Below, one piece after another: positions 23,001-37,400 of a stretch of DNA of 64,000 nucleotides; position 1 is the first letter of the stretch; the number at the start of each line of letters is the position of its first letter. This stretch comes from Omphiscola glabra. Lineage: Eukaryota; Mollusca; Gastropoda; Lymnaeidae. The stretch is from positions 54,040,608 through 54,104,607 of the forward strand of contig OZ024794.1 of assembly GCA_964017045.1 (NCBI GenBank), in the 5' to 3' direction. Made by a program: the position numbers and the translations under genes. The notes under the pieces were generated by a model, which saw only the letters and a program-made list of their open reading frames with translations, was not told the DNA's origin and did not search any database.

Positions 23001-23945
23001 GTCTCTCGTAGACGGAAAGATGCCATATCATAGTTACACTAGTAATTTCAAGGCTAAATACATAATAATTAATCGGCGTTCGAGTAATCGGTAAATGGCC
23101 GATTAGCATTTTATCGTTAAGGTCAGACCATTTTTTTGAATTTCCAAAATTGTGTGCAACAATATATGAGACAAAAACTAAGAACCAAAGTGATGGACAA
23201 AAACATTATACAATAAAGGAAAATAAAAATAGAATAAACTGCACTTTAAAATATAGTATACAAATTTTATTCTCAATTTGTTTAATACAAATCCCCACAT
23301 CTGATTGTATGGCCCGGATATAATTTAAGTTATAGAATATAAATAATAATTCAAATTATAAGCCTAAGAATGATACGGAATGAACAAAGATCTTGGACTA
23401 TTGATTGATAAGACACCGGCAACTTATTATAATTAGATTCCTACATTTTGAAACATAAATTATTTTATATACACGAGAGAGTTACAGTGTAGTCTGGAAA
23501 TATTTAAATTAAAGTTATTAATTTCAAATAATTTGTCATTTCTTGTTTTGTACTATCTGGTGAAGAATGCATTGAGCTGAAAAGTCCTTTAATTGTTCTT
23601 TTTTAAAAAAAAATTAAGACTAATCATATCCACAAGTAATTTATATATTATTAAACAATCACCTTAGGGTATGTATGCCCCATTGAGAAATATTGATCTA
23701 CAAAACCTAAAATAGTAGGCTCTTTATTTATCAACATTTTTTTGAAGAGAACAAACCATTATAAGTTTGTGGTTCGCTTAATCCAATGAGATATAATCTT
23801 TATTGAAAAAATATAGCCCCATATATAAAACATTTAATTAAAATAATTTCATAAATAGAAAATGTGCAACTATTTTTGTACATAATTTATCTTTCAGTTG
23901 TTGGAAATGACTTTGGTACACCTTATTAGTTGTCTTTTAAGTGTT
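23001..23945. other. Intergenic, nothing recognised
   Basis: AT-rich DNA between the LINE fragment and the 32-bp minisatellite. I see no coding or RNA signal. Confidence 0.5.
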
Positions 23946-23949
23946 TCTT

Positions 23950-24297
23950 GTTGTGCTGTGTCAGCACGGTATGGGCTTCTTGACGTGCTGTGTAGGCATG
24001 ATATGGGCTTCTTGTTGTGTTGTGCCAGCATGATATGGGCTTCTTGTTGTGCTGTGTCAGCATGGTATGGGCTTCTTGTTGTGCTGTGCCAGCATGATAT
24101 GGGCTTCTTGTTGTGCTGTGCCAGCATGATATGGGCTTCTTGTTGTGTTGTGCCAGCATGATATGGGCTTCTTGTTGTGCTGTGTCAGCATGGTATGGGC
24201 TTCTTGTTGTGCTGTGCCAGCATGATATGGGCTTCTTGTTGTGCTGTGCCAGCATGATATGGGCTTCTTGTTGTGCTGTGCCAGCATGATATGGGTA
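23950..24297. repeat. 32-bp minisatellite, about 11 units
   Basis: The unit CCAGCATGATATGGGCTTCT... recurs every 32 bp (for example 24089 and 24121), with variants GTGTCAGC/GTGCCAGC, CATGGT/CATGAT and TTGTTGTG/TTGACGTG. It produces spurious ORFs on both strands. Confidence 0.95.
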
Positions 24298-25458
24298 CTC
24301 GTTAATTAAAACACTTGTCTTCAGCGACAATGATTAAATGGAAATGTTGTTATGCCATGATGCGACAGAGCCCTACGCTTTAAAACTCTATATTTCATTA
24401 CTTTTCAGCTTCAGTTCAAAGGTGGTACGGTAATCTTTTCACAATTTAATAGTCATATCCATACATTTCAAACATAAATTATTCAGAAATTTAAAAGTAA
24501 AGCAGGCAAGAAAACAAATAAAAAGATATTACTTTCTCAAATAGACTCACATGCAGGATAGTGATAGTGATAGAGACAACACAATTTTAAATTTAAACTT
24601 TGGTCCATACGTGTGTATAACTATAACTTACATGTCAAATATAACAGATAGAAATAACATGGATAGAAACAGTTGCACCGGGTTAAATGTCGTCCATTAA
24701 CCCAAAACCCAGTCATGGTATGACGCAATGATTATGATATTAACGAAGGAGCACACAGATGTCTCCATCTGAAATGCAGCTGTCGTGAAACAAAAATGTT
24801 TGAAATGTAAATCTAAACCTGTAGCATATTTGTATCAGCTATAAATAATGGTTTTAATTTAATGGGGTTCCATGTTAACGGATTTCCAAAGAAGATAGCT
24901 TAGTCATCCATTTTTGTACATTACAAACCAAATGTATTAGACCGCTCAATTCTAAATTCAACAACTAATATTTTTTTAAAATACGAAATACACAAAGAGT
25001 ATAAGAGAAACCTTGAAGACGGACGATACAAGAAAGTGGACGTTTCGGCCATAAAAGCCTTTTACCGCAAAATTAGTTAAAGACGGAGATAAACACCATT
25101 AGCTTGTTGTATAGACATGTCATAGTCGTTATGTCTGTCTCTGATTATTTTTGCTGTCGAAAGCATTTGGCCGTTGACCAGAATTGATCTTCTTCGGATA
25201 TTCCTCTACATTTTGTATATTTCTTATTGGTTCAACCTGAACGCAATTATATCCCTTTATTTCTTTTACTTATGTATAATACTGACATAAGAATTGGACA
25301 ACCTACTAAAATCAAATTTTAATGCTGAATTCATCGTTTGTTTTCGTCGGTCAACAGGGAATGATAAGATAAAAAAAAATATTTAAAATAAAAAATAATT
25401 TTAAATAGCCTACAATTACAATCCATATTCATATGATATGAATGGAAGCTTTTTGACT
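24298..25458. other. 3' flank of METTL27
   Basis: No gene seen. A possible minus-strand poly(A) signal for METTL27 (TTTATT on the given strand) is at 25256-25261, about 200 bp past the stop. A hammerhead-like relic lies at 25041-25066. Confidence 0.4.
25041..25066 (-). other. Hammerhead-like relic of a Penelope-type element
   Basis: The minus strand reads AGGC-TTTTAT-GGCC-GAAA-CGTCC, with an intact GAAA box II after a GGC/GCC stem. Box I is degenerate (GGTAAA in place of CTGATGA). No RT ORF is present nearby, so this would be an orphan end. Confidence 0.3.
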
Positions 25459-28400
25459 TTAACCCTCAATGATAGAATTAGTTTTTACCCTAAATACGAA
25501 AACCACTCCGTTGTTTTGGAAAGAGTATTGGGGCACCACCCTCCTGAACACAGCCTCCCACCGGTCGGACAGCTCTAACTCTTTCATGCGTGGCTCTAGT
25601 CTGTCCTTGTACTCCGCAACGCTGGTCAGGTATTTCTCACGCATCACGATGATGACAAGACCCCCTGAAATGCAATAGGTTCAAGTATTTTTATGTGTGT
25701 GTGTTTCACAAGGCGGTGGGTGCAGTTTGTTAATCTGGAATGAGAAGTCGACATTTTTTCTATGAATTAAAAGAAAGGAATTCTTAGCAGGTTTTACACA
25801 AAACGGCAGTGTGCCCCCTCACACCTCTCCCCCCCCCCCCCGCTCTCGCTCGGAATGGTAATGTGCCATAAATTTCTGTTTTCTTTCCTCCCCTACGCCT
25901 ATCAATGTGACACGACGGGGCCAAAACTAAGATATGACACAAAGAATACCCTGGGGCGTGGCCACAACAGGAATTAATTCAGATTATGTATGGCATAATG
26001 TGCCATAATGTCTAATTTGCGCGCTAGAGATGCTCCCACTCATGAAATGTTCTCTACTGCTTTCAGGTATGCGCCAAAATGCACGCCCCTGATTTTGAAT
26101 TTATCAACAATTTTCTGGGGAGGGGTTAAACTCTCCCTAGACCACCTTCTCACTTTAGCTTGGGTGTCGTCGGTCACCTAGATTTCTGTCCTAGATCCCC
26201 CCACCCCCACCCCTCATAGCGACATTCTCTGCCCATTAAAAAAAATAAATCAACAACACTTAGTTGGGACCAGACTCATACCTGAAGGCAGCGGCTCCCA
26301 ACCTCTGTTATGCGCAACCCAAAAGGAGGGGGGGGGGGGGGCGCTGTGGGTACGCGCTGTGATAATTGCGAAAATAGGCACATTTTTTATTTTTACACCC
26401 TCCTTTAAGTAGTGAAGCTTAATTTCAATGTAAGTGTAAGTCTAATCAAGGGGTATGGGAGACAAGAGAAGATATATTCCAATATAAGTCTAATCAAGGG
26501 GTATGGGAGACAAGAGAAGATATATTCCAATATAAGTCTAATCAAGGGGTATGGGAGACACGAGAAGATATATTCCAATATAAGTCTAATCAAGGGGTAT
26601 GGGAGACAAGAGAAGATATATTCCAATATATAAGTCTAATCAAGGGGTATGGGAGACAAGAGAAGATATATTCCAATATATAAGTCTAATCAAGGGGTAT
26701 GGGAGACAAGAGAAGATATATTCCAATATATAAGTCTAATCAAGGGGTATGGGAGACAAGAGAAGATATATTCCAATATAAGTCTAATCAAGGGGTATGG
26801 GAGACAAGAGAAGATATATTCCAATATAAGTCTAATCAAGGGGTATGGGAGACAAGAGAAGATATATTCCAATATAAGTCTAATCAAGGGGTATGGGAGA
26901 CAAGAGAAGATATATTCCAATATATAAGTCTAATCAAGGGGTATGGGAGACAAGAGAAGATATATTCCAATATATAAGTCTAATCAAGGGGTATGGGAGA
27001 CAAGAGAAGATATATTCCAATATATAAGTCTAATCAAGGGGTATGGGAGACAAGAGAAGATATATTCCAATATATAAGTCTAATCAAGGGGTATGGGAGA
27101 CAAGAGAAGATATATTCCAATATAAGTCTAATCAAGGGGTATGGGAGACAAGAGAAGATATATTCCAATATAAGTCTAATCAAGGGGTATGGGAGACAAG
27201 AGAAGATATATTCCAATATAAGTCTAATCAAGGGGTATGGGAGACAAGAGAAGATATATTCCAATATAAGTCTAATCAAGGGGTATGGGAGACAAGAGAA
27301 GATATATTCCAATATAAGTCTAATCAAGGGGTATGGGAGACAAGAGAAGATATATTCCAATATAAGTCTAATCAAGGGGTACGGGAGACAAGAGAAGATA
27401 TATTCCAATATAAGTCTAATCAAGGGGGGCACGTGAGCAAAAATGATTTGGTGCTGCTGCCCTTAGGGATTCTGTTACGAACCAGTTCTTACCACGTTGG
27501 TTAGCTTCGTTTGTCTAGGGGTTATTATATTAACTTCACAAACCATTCACTATTAGTATATTTATTAACGAAACTACATCGTCGCCTGCCATTACTCAAA
27601 AACAACAAATTACACAATAATTATTCGTCATTTCACCTTACGCAGAATACGTCACACAATACCAAGCATTGAATAGCAACATCTACCCAAATACTCTCTA
27701 CACTAAACATCTTTTTTCCATAACAAACATTCACGCCCCTAAATCTAGTTCACAACAGATGCCAAAAATTGAATAACTTTATTTTGTGTTTTACAAGTTG
27801 GGACGGAGTAACATCTGGTCAGCGGGCCTTGGTCATCATTATGCCCCAATCTGGCGATTATAGACGCACTTTCCAAGGACATAGATGGACTATTGGTACC
27901 ATGGGGGGGGGGGGGGTGTATTTTAGCCAACCCTTTCCACTATAAAAAAACTTTTCAGTTAGCTGAAAACGCTGTTACTCCATTAAAAAAGGGACACCTG
28001 GGGTGAATCATACCCTAAACAACTTCCTAGTTTATCAGTGTATTAACATGCGCTGCGTGCCACGTCTTGCCCGCGAGCAGTCTGTTGCCGACCTCTGATC
28101 TGCACACGTCACACATTTTCGTTCAAATCCATATTGTTCCGCATTGTGCATAGGTGTGACAGCTGCATGGACGTTTGTAAGGGGAACAAATATTTTTTAA
28201 TAAGCATTACCTCCAACAACACGTATCTTTAAAAAACTGACAAGAAAATCACTACAGATTGTAATGTTGAAAGAGTAGCTCCTCTCAAACAATTCAATTA
28301 GTGTCACTCTCAATTCTTTCAGATCGATCAGCAAAGATACACGTTTTTATCCAATTAGTAATGCTATACTTTGGATGTTGAAGTTCTAAGATTTACTATG

Positions 28401-31400
28401 TGCTTCTTCTGAATATACCTAGCTCAAATGTGTAGACGCATAAAAGGGACTCCATAGTTTTTAGGATGTCTGACGTTGGGGGATGAGCCTGATTTTAAGG
28501 CCATCCTTTGGCTTCAGGTATTAGTACCGGACTCTATCCTTGGTTAAACCACGGAGTGCTCATTAGATTTAAAAAAAAATAAATAAAAAGTGATTTCCCG
28601 GGAGATATTCTATATAACAATAATGGAACAGGATCCCACTTGAGAAATCCCACAGGGTATCTAGCATAACGTTATAACTTGTATGCTATAACCTGTATGC
28701 GCCAGTTTGGTCTAGTTTTGACTTTTAACTTAAGGTCAAAGTTGTCTAGAGCTGGAGATACTTTTAAAAATTGCAAACGAGGAGGCCGGCCATAGAAGTT
28801 GCTCTTTGCAATAACCCGAAAATAAATTTTTCTCCAAAGAAATCTTTTGTTCCAGAATAAGGAATTTAATTAATTAATTCTATGAAATTAATTAATCGTT
28901 TTTATATTACAATCATTTTCTTTAAATAGTTACAATAAATCACTTGAATTTAAGCAATATGTGATATTCTCCTGTTCAAATTTAAAAAAAAGAGGGGGGG
29001 GGGCGGTAACGTCGGCGTAAACCAAAAAAGTTGGAGTAATGGCTTAAAGGATTCCCGGACCCTTGCTCTACTTTTAGGATAAGAAGAAACTGGCGAAATG
29101 TTTGGCCCAAGAGCAATACAATATGCTAACCATAACAAAATCAATATTTGTTACATTAACAAAACAGCATTTTAAAAAAAGAAAAGAAAAAGGAAAAAGA
29201 CCGAACGAAATGGAGAAAGCTTCAGGCAAGCTGTGCCATATCAACCATGGGGGGCAACTGGTGCACTTTTGAAATGAGTAGAGCTACTTAAGTCGTGACG
29301 TCATGAATGTTTAAAGTTCTGTTTAGTTCAGTGGTTCTTAACCTGGGTTCGATCGAACCCTAGGGGTTCGGTGAGTCAGTCTCGGGGGTTCGGCGGAGGT
29401 CAAGACACACACCCGACTCATATGATTCGAGATCGGATTTATATTTTATTTTTCCTATTAAGAAGGACTCGGTGAATGCGCATATGAAACTGTTGGGGTT
29501 CAGTACCTCCAACAAGGTTAAGAACCACTGGTTTAGTTGAACTGATGTATATATTTTTGAAAATCATGGTAAGAAAAAGTCAAGCTTTCAATACCCCCCC
29601 CCCTTTAAGTTATTATGTCAACATTTAATTTTCTATACCCCCCCCCCTTAAAAATGAATTATAATATAAATAAAAATATAAATATATGTTACTTTTTGCT
29701 GAGCAATTTTAATAACACAAAATTATAGGAAAAACATTTTATTACATCTTTAGCTGTTTAGTAAACAAGTTAACAATTTTATATAACTAAAAATTATATA
29801 ACTATTTTAATTCACACTCAATAAATTTGTTAAAATAATGTGATAACCAGTCAATTTTTAAGATAAAAATTTTAACAGAGAGAACATGATTTTTCACGTC
29901 AACTAATCTACCCCCCTCCCCCTTATCAACAATTGTCAAAAATCCCCCCCCCCCATTTTGTTGACATAATTAATGGACGACCCCTAAGACAACAAAAGCA
30001 GGCCAATTTCTGTTTGTTTTTCGGGGTTTTTGTTTAAAGCTCTGGTACCGTGCACATATTATGTAACGCAAAGGGTTGGCTGGTGGTTTATCATTTTGTT
30101 ATATTTTGTTATACGGGTTGGGGTGGTAGAGAGCAATGTGTATCACAGTTCTTTCTATTCTTTTTTTTTTATATATATATAAACCAATTGATTCTTATTT
30201 TTTGCACAATTTATGCTTTTCAAAATACGAAATTAGCCTAGATTATTAAAAAAAAAAAAATCTAAAATGTATTATTCTTTGCTTACAACATTTATCTATT
30301 CTATATTTCATTGCTGTATACTTTTATCTTTTTATTTTGTATTTAAATTTTAAACAGATAAAATAGAGCAGTTCAAACCAAAAAAAAGAAAGAAAAAAAA
30401 GTAAACGTGAATCTAATGAGGCAAACAGGAAAGGGATCAGTGACAGAATGTATACATTTTGAGCAGGTGGTTGGTGTGGGGGGGGGGGGGGGGGGGGGGC
30501 GGGAAATAAGGTCCAACAATTTAAAGATGGTTTTGATCAGTTTCAGAAGTTTGATGCAGTTCAGCACCATCGTCAAAAAAAACAAAAAACAAACAAACAA
30601 AAAAAAAAACAAAAAAAAAAACAACAGACATTATTGATGTGAACAAAGATCAGGTAGAGCACAGAATAGCACCGACAACTACGCAACACGTCTATCAAAA
30701 GTAAAGACACTTGTTAATCATATTCATTAAAAACATTATAAAAGTTGAATTTGGAAGCTATTCATAAAATACAAGTGTATTAACATCTCACAGGCTTAGT
30801 CAGTTTCCTTCATTATTTAAAATAAAATATAAATAGGCCTTTAAAACATTTGTAGTATTTTAAACTGGTTTCAGTGTCTCCTCGGGGGTGTAGTCCACCA
30901 GGAACTCATGGGAACGCCGTTCCTGCACAATTTATGTTGATTAATAAATACATATTAATTTGGGTAAAAAATGTGTGGGGGGATGGAAGGGGGGAGAGAT
31001 TGGGTGCGATACCATTCTTTCGCAAGATTCGCCTCTTTGGTCTAATTAATTTTTGTGTGTGTCATATTTGCACCACTCCTCCATATATTTAATCCGGCCC
31101 CTCACGCGGCAGACAGAGAATTAGAACCCGTATAGGAAGAGATAAGGGGACAGAGAAGGAGAGCCCAGATAGGAAGAGATAAGGGGACAGAGAAGGAGAA
31201 CCCATATAGGAAGAGATAAGGGGACAGAGAAGGAGAGCCCAGGTAGGAAGAGATAAGGGGACAGAGAAGGAGAACCCATTTAGGAAGAGATAAGGGGACA
31301 GAGAAGGAGATACCAGAGAGGAAGAGACAGAGAGTGAGCTATCAGAAACTTTACCTGGTTTCACAACACGAACAAGCTCATCCAGACCACTACACGGAAT

Positions 31401-34400
31401 GTGTCCCTGGCCCATCCCGCCACAGATCAAAGCTACGTCATAGAAATCTTTTATGAAAAAATAACAACAGAAATTACGTAACACTTAACTGTTCCTTCAG
31501 TTTTCAACCTTTTCTATGGTGGTAAAAATACGAATACTTTATTGGATGTCAATATAAATTAAAGAGGAGAATAACTATATAATGTACTTTCTTAAGCTTC
31601 CTTAGACTGTTTGTACATATCACACATATCATTGTATATCTACGTTGTCAGTTTCAAAGCATTGTTTATAAGGGGTATCTAAGTATCAAATTAATAGTGA
31701 GATTTTATTTGGACAACAAAGGTTATTCAGTAGGAGTCAAAACCATGTAATAACACATGCCATCAACATTTTTCTTATATACCCAGCAAAACTGGCGTGT
31801 TCAGTGAATTAAATTATTGTTCGAACTGAAATTATGTCGTATGAAATTTTGGTTAAACGGAACACCGGCTCACCCGACTCTATGTTAAGTGATGTGCCAT
31901 TTAGAAAGGTCAGGAACGTTCTGGTGTAGATATTCTTTGCGATGGCGAGATTCATCATCCCTTCACTTGGCTCTAAGGCGTCAATTTTTGTGAAACCCCT
32001 GCGCTTTAGCTGAGGACCAATGAGATGCAAATAGATTATGTCATTAAATACGTATGCCTAAGCTTTAATTCAGAGACAAAATAAAATGTAAGACACAACA
32101 GCGCTCAATTTAAGTACGTTTTAACTGAGGATCGGTGAGTAGAATAAATGAAGCACATACGAGGTGTCAGCTAAATAACTTACAATACATAATAAATTAG
32201 TAACAGTCTAAATGCCCCCCCCCCCCGGGGCATGAATGAATCATCACAATGCTCTATATATTAGATGTTGTTGATACATATTATTTTTTACACCGTTATT
32301 TACATTTATTGTTTTTTTTTTATTTGCAACATGCCCAGATTAAAGACTTATAATAAATGTAAAAAGTGCCTCTCTGCCCACCCTAAATAAGCCACTAGCA
32401 CTGCTCACCCAAACATCTGATATGCCCCCCCCCCCACAAACGGAACATAGTGTCTGAAATAAAACCCGGATTGAAAAGAACATAGTAAATTAGTTTTTAT
32501 TTCATGATCTTTTGGCAAAATCTACGGTTTTGGCAATAATGATCATTTGGAGTTGAGTTCAAACAGATATTTGAAAACAAAATCAAACTATTTTCACTAA
32601 GAAGATGGGTTCACCGTGTCCCTTCCCAAGTAATGTCTTCACAGCCTATTCAATATTAATAGAAACCGGTCAAAATTTTTTTGGCCCTTTACATTACGCT
32701 CTTAAAGCCCTCGGCTGGTACATTGGCCAGTGGCGTAGTGAGGGGGACAAGGGGGGCATCATGCCCGGGGCGCTACTCACAAAGGGGCGCAAAATGTTAT
32801 ATTTTACTACAATATTGTATGGTTTTCGAATAGGGGGGGGCGCTAAAAAGGTATTGGGGGGGCGCTAAAAAGGTATTGTGCCCCGGGCGCGAGTTAAGCT
32901 CGCTACGGCACTGACATTGGCAACCAGCTCCTTATGCTTGGCTGTACCATCTTTGTACTATTCATCAGACTTGTTTACCCTGAAACTCTTAAAATCGTAC
33001 AATATCATCACAAAATCGTTCAATACATTATCTTAATAGTAAAAAAACAACACATAGTATATATAAGATATACACTTCAAAATCGTACATTGTACGTCAA
33101 AATCGTAAGAGTAAACAGGTCTGCTATTCTAAAATTTAAAAAAAGAATGGATTTGCAATAAATTTTACATGATCAGACCTTTAAAATAAATAATTGAAAA
33201 ACAATGAATTAAAAAAAAAAAGTGTAAAATAATGAGAACCGTTCCTAGGTGTTTAACAGGTATGTGCTGTCTTAAACGACTTGAAACGTAACTGAATGCT
33301 TAAAAGTCACGTGAACCAAATGAGTAAATAATGGATGGAAACTCAACATTTTAATTGTAAATCAGTTCACGCTTTATGTTTGCAAATGAACAGGTTAATA
33401 AAATTCACTCAATTATGCACTGGAAATGCAATTTCAACAAAGAAGGAGGGGGGATGATTAATAATGATTATACAGAAAATATAGGAAAAAATATTTTAAT
33501 TTTTCAAAACATATATTCAACGAATATTTAATTTTTATTATTTTTTAAAAAAATTCCCCACTGCAGCCCCGGGAGATCATCCCTTACACCCCCCAACAGC
33601 AGCCCCGGGAGATCATCCCTTACACCCCCCAACAGCAGCCCCGGGAGATCATCCCTACACCCCCACTTCTGGAACCAGAGGTAATATTAAATTTTCTTCT
33701 AAAGACATCAGAAATCCTAATAAAGACAAGCGTTCTTAAACTTTAAAAAAAAAGAACGTTGATGTGATTGATGGTGCTTTTAAATCTCTGTTAGGGTGGG
33801 TAGTGAAGACTTGAATACAAATACAGGGAGGTGACATAGAGAGATATTGTGGGGAAAGGGAGGGGTTCGTGCTTACTCTGAATCTACATGAGATGCTCAC
33901 TGTGCACTCAATGCTGAATATACACAAGCTGCTTACTGGACATTGAATATTGAAAGTATACTGGTTTTTAGATGCCATCTCAATAATCACTGTGCGTAAT
34001 CGCACATGTGTTTCCCGCCCCTGAACTCTATTGCTATTCTGATGTCCCATCCGCTTTTTACACCGCAGATTTATTTCACCAAATATTTCAGGAAAACAAA
34101 AGAAAATATTACGTCACCAGACGCACCAGACGCACTTGAGAATCTTAAAAAAAATAATCTTATGTAGCGCAGTTATCGCAGTGGCGTAGTGAGGGGGGAG
34201 CAAGGGGGGCCCAGGAGAAGTAGCCATTAATAAAGTTCTTTTTTAAAAAAAAATTATATATTTCAATAATGCGACCACTATGATTTTATGCATATAATTA
34301 TAAGTACAGTTTATTTTTGGTCTAATTTCAATGTCTATTTAGGACATAAAACCAAAAAACAACAACAACAACAACAAACAAAACAACAACACAACAAACA

Positions 34401-37400
34401 TGTTTTCCTTTGGTCTTATCTTAAATCCAGCACTGTTGATGTGAAAAGTATCAATTGTTTGCAATATCATTTTTCATTTATATGCTGCATGGTCGGATTA
34501 AGGCTGATTACTTTTGTGAGGCTCGGGGTACAGTAAACTTAAGAGTACATAAATGTATATGTATTGTCCATATGTCCAGTGATTATTATACGCCCGGGCT
34601 GGGGGCACCTTGAGCCCCGTGGGCCAAAGGATTGAAGCTGTTGTACGATGCCATTAATATAGAATATGAAATCAAACGTGGGACAAAATGCGCTTCAATG
34701 TCTGCATTCATTTTAGAATGTTAAAAGAGAAAGAAGCCGGAACTGACAGAATTGACAGAACTGACAGAATTGACAGAACTGACAGAATTGACAGAACTGA
34801 CAGAATTGACAGAACTGACAGAATTGACAGAACTGACAGAATTGACAGAACTGACAGAATTGACAGAACTGACAGAATTGACAGAACTGACAGAATTGAC
34901 AGAACTGACAGAATTGACAGAACTGACAGAATTGACAGAACTGACAGAATTGACAGAACTGACATAATTGACAGAACTGACAGAACTGACAGAACTGACA
35001 GAATTGACAGAACTGACAGAATTGACAGAACTGACAGAATTGACAGAATTGACAGAACTGACAGAATTGACAGAACTGACAGAATTGACAGAACTGACAG
35101 AATTGACAGAACTGACAGAATTGACAGAACTGACAGAATTGACAGAACTGACAGAATTGACAGAACTGACAGAATTGACGGAACTGACAGAATTGACAGA
35201 ACTGACAGAATTGACAGAACTGACAGAATTGACAGAACTGACAGAATTGACAAAACTGACAGAACTGACAGAATTGACAGAACTGACAGAATTGACAGAA
35301 CTGACATAATTGACAGAACTGACAGAATTGACAGAACTGACAGAATTGACATAACTGACAGAATTGACAAAACTGACAGAACTGACAAATTGACAGAACT
35401 GACAGAATTGACAGAACTGACAGAATTGACAGAACTGACATAATTGACAGAACTGACAGAATTGACAGAACTGACATAATTGACAAATTGACAGAACTGA
35501 CATAATTGACAGAACTGACAGAATTGACAGAATTGACAGAACTGACATAATTGACAAATTGACAGAACTGACAGAATTGACAGAACGGACAGAATTGTCA
35601 AAGCGCTTCTTTAGCCAATCAGCGAACATGGAAAGGCACTTCACTAGAGTAACAGTTAAAATAAAATAAAAATCTCCTATAAAAAAAAAAGCCAGATTTA
35701 TTATAAATCTTGTAAACATTGAAATTTGGGTTCAAGCGCGTGTCACGTGATATTCAAGCCGAGAGCAGCCAAGTATCATGGCTGAAAGACAAAGGATGAC
35801 TTCTTTAAAAATAAAAGGTATATATTCACCGATGTCAAATCTAAGAGGATTTATAAATGAAAATAAAATATAAACCTTATTTCAATTGGGGTCATATTAT
35901 ATTAGTTATCCCTAAGTTAATTCTTCAAATTTATCCCAAATACAAACTCATTTAACTATTGGGACCCTGGTCGCCAAAAGAACTTAGTTGTTAATGCTTT
36001 ATAGCAGTCATTATTTTAGGTTGGACAACAAACAAACTTTATTCCAAAAAAATTGTTCCATTATATTTGATTAGAAACGCCAAAGATTAATCGTTTATTT
36101 AAAATGAAATTTGGAAGACTCCCCCCCCCCCCCACCCCAACTCAGCTGCAACAAAATATGTGGATATTATTATTGGCTTGCAATCCAACGATATTTCAAA
36201 GGGCGTTATGAAAGGTGTGTTTACCAAGTTTGACCAGAATCCAACAATCGACGTATAAGGAATGTACTGTAACGTAAGCCTTCTTGTGTAGCTCTGGCCA
36301 TTATAAGGAAAATACATCGTACAACCTTCTAAACACGTTTGCAGCTCTCTAGAAACTTTCAGAAAAATATCTAATTCTAAAGCTCAGCGTGACTATGTTT
36401 GTTATGTGTCAGTAAATAAAACCATACAATGGATCGCAACCAAAATTGACATGGTCCTTCCTCTTGACCTTCACATTGTTCCTGGAAAGTTTCGTCATAG
36501 CCCTTTATCCCAACACCTGTTATTAAAAAAAAGTAAAATGTAGAGGGTAAGGAGTGAATATTTTAAAAAAAATTCCACCCAGGGCGCTGGTGTTGTATTT
36601 GCTTGTCTAGACCTTTGCTGTGGATTTAACTACAATCTGCACTCTTGTCATTGGCTCAGTTTAGGCTGTTCTGCCAACCAACATCCCATACATAGAACAG
36701 AACTGTCCTCACACGATATAGAACTAACCTCCTCTCCCATGATATAGAACTAACCGCTCTCTCATGATATAGAACAGACCTCCTCTCCCATAATACATAG
36801 AACATACCTGTCCACACATGATATAGAACTAACCTACGCTACCATTATATAGAACCGACCTGTCCTCACATAATATAGAACCGACCTGTCCTCACATAAT
36901 ATAGAACCGACCTGTCCTCACATAATATAGAACCGACCTGTCCTCACATAATGTCAAACTGACCTGTTGTCCAGCGAAACCTGATCCAGCTGCCACATCC
37001 AATATATAGACTGCGTCACGGATAGATGATTCAGGAAACAGCTCGACCATGATCTCGGCAGAAATCAGTGGACCTTTGTAGTTGACCTCTGAAAGGTCCT
37101 TGAAATATATGAAAAGAAATGACCATGATATAAAAAGGACCTTTTGAAAAAAAATAGCATATTAACATATGTACCATATGATAAGTGATTAAAAAAACCA
37201 ATAATATCATTTAGAGCTTAGAAACTTGACCTTCCATGGATGCATTAACGGTATCTGAATGGTTCGCAATATTTCGAACATAACTGCCAGGTACGCAATA
37301 CGTTCATATGAGTAACAGGGCTGAGTCGGGTACTGAGCTACTGACCAGGATAACCGGAAATGCCGAGCATTAGCACACCTTAGCCGGTTCCGGTTGTTCG

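Noticed and set aside
23894..24330. ORFs with CWHSTTRSPYHA-type repeats
   Set aside because: Readings of the 32-bp minisatellite.
26405..27504. Overlapping ORFs with LIKGYGRQEKIYSNIS or EYIFSCLPYPLIRL repeats
   Set aside because: Readings of the 48/50-bp minisatellite; no start context and no homology.
34688..35719. Long ORFs on both strands with IDRTDR, TELTEL or SVSSVN repeats
   Set aside because: Artefacts of the 9/18-bp GAAYTGACA array in METTL27 intron 2.
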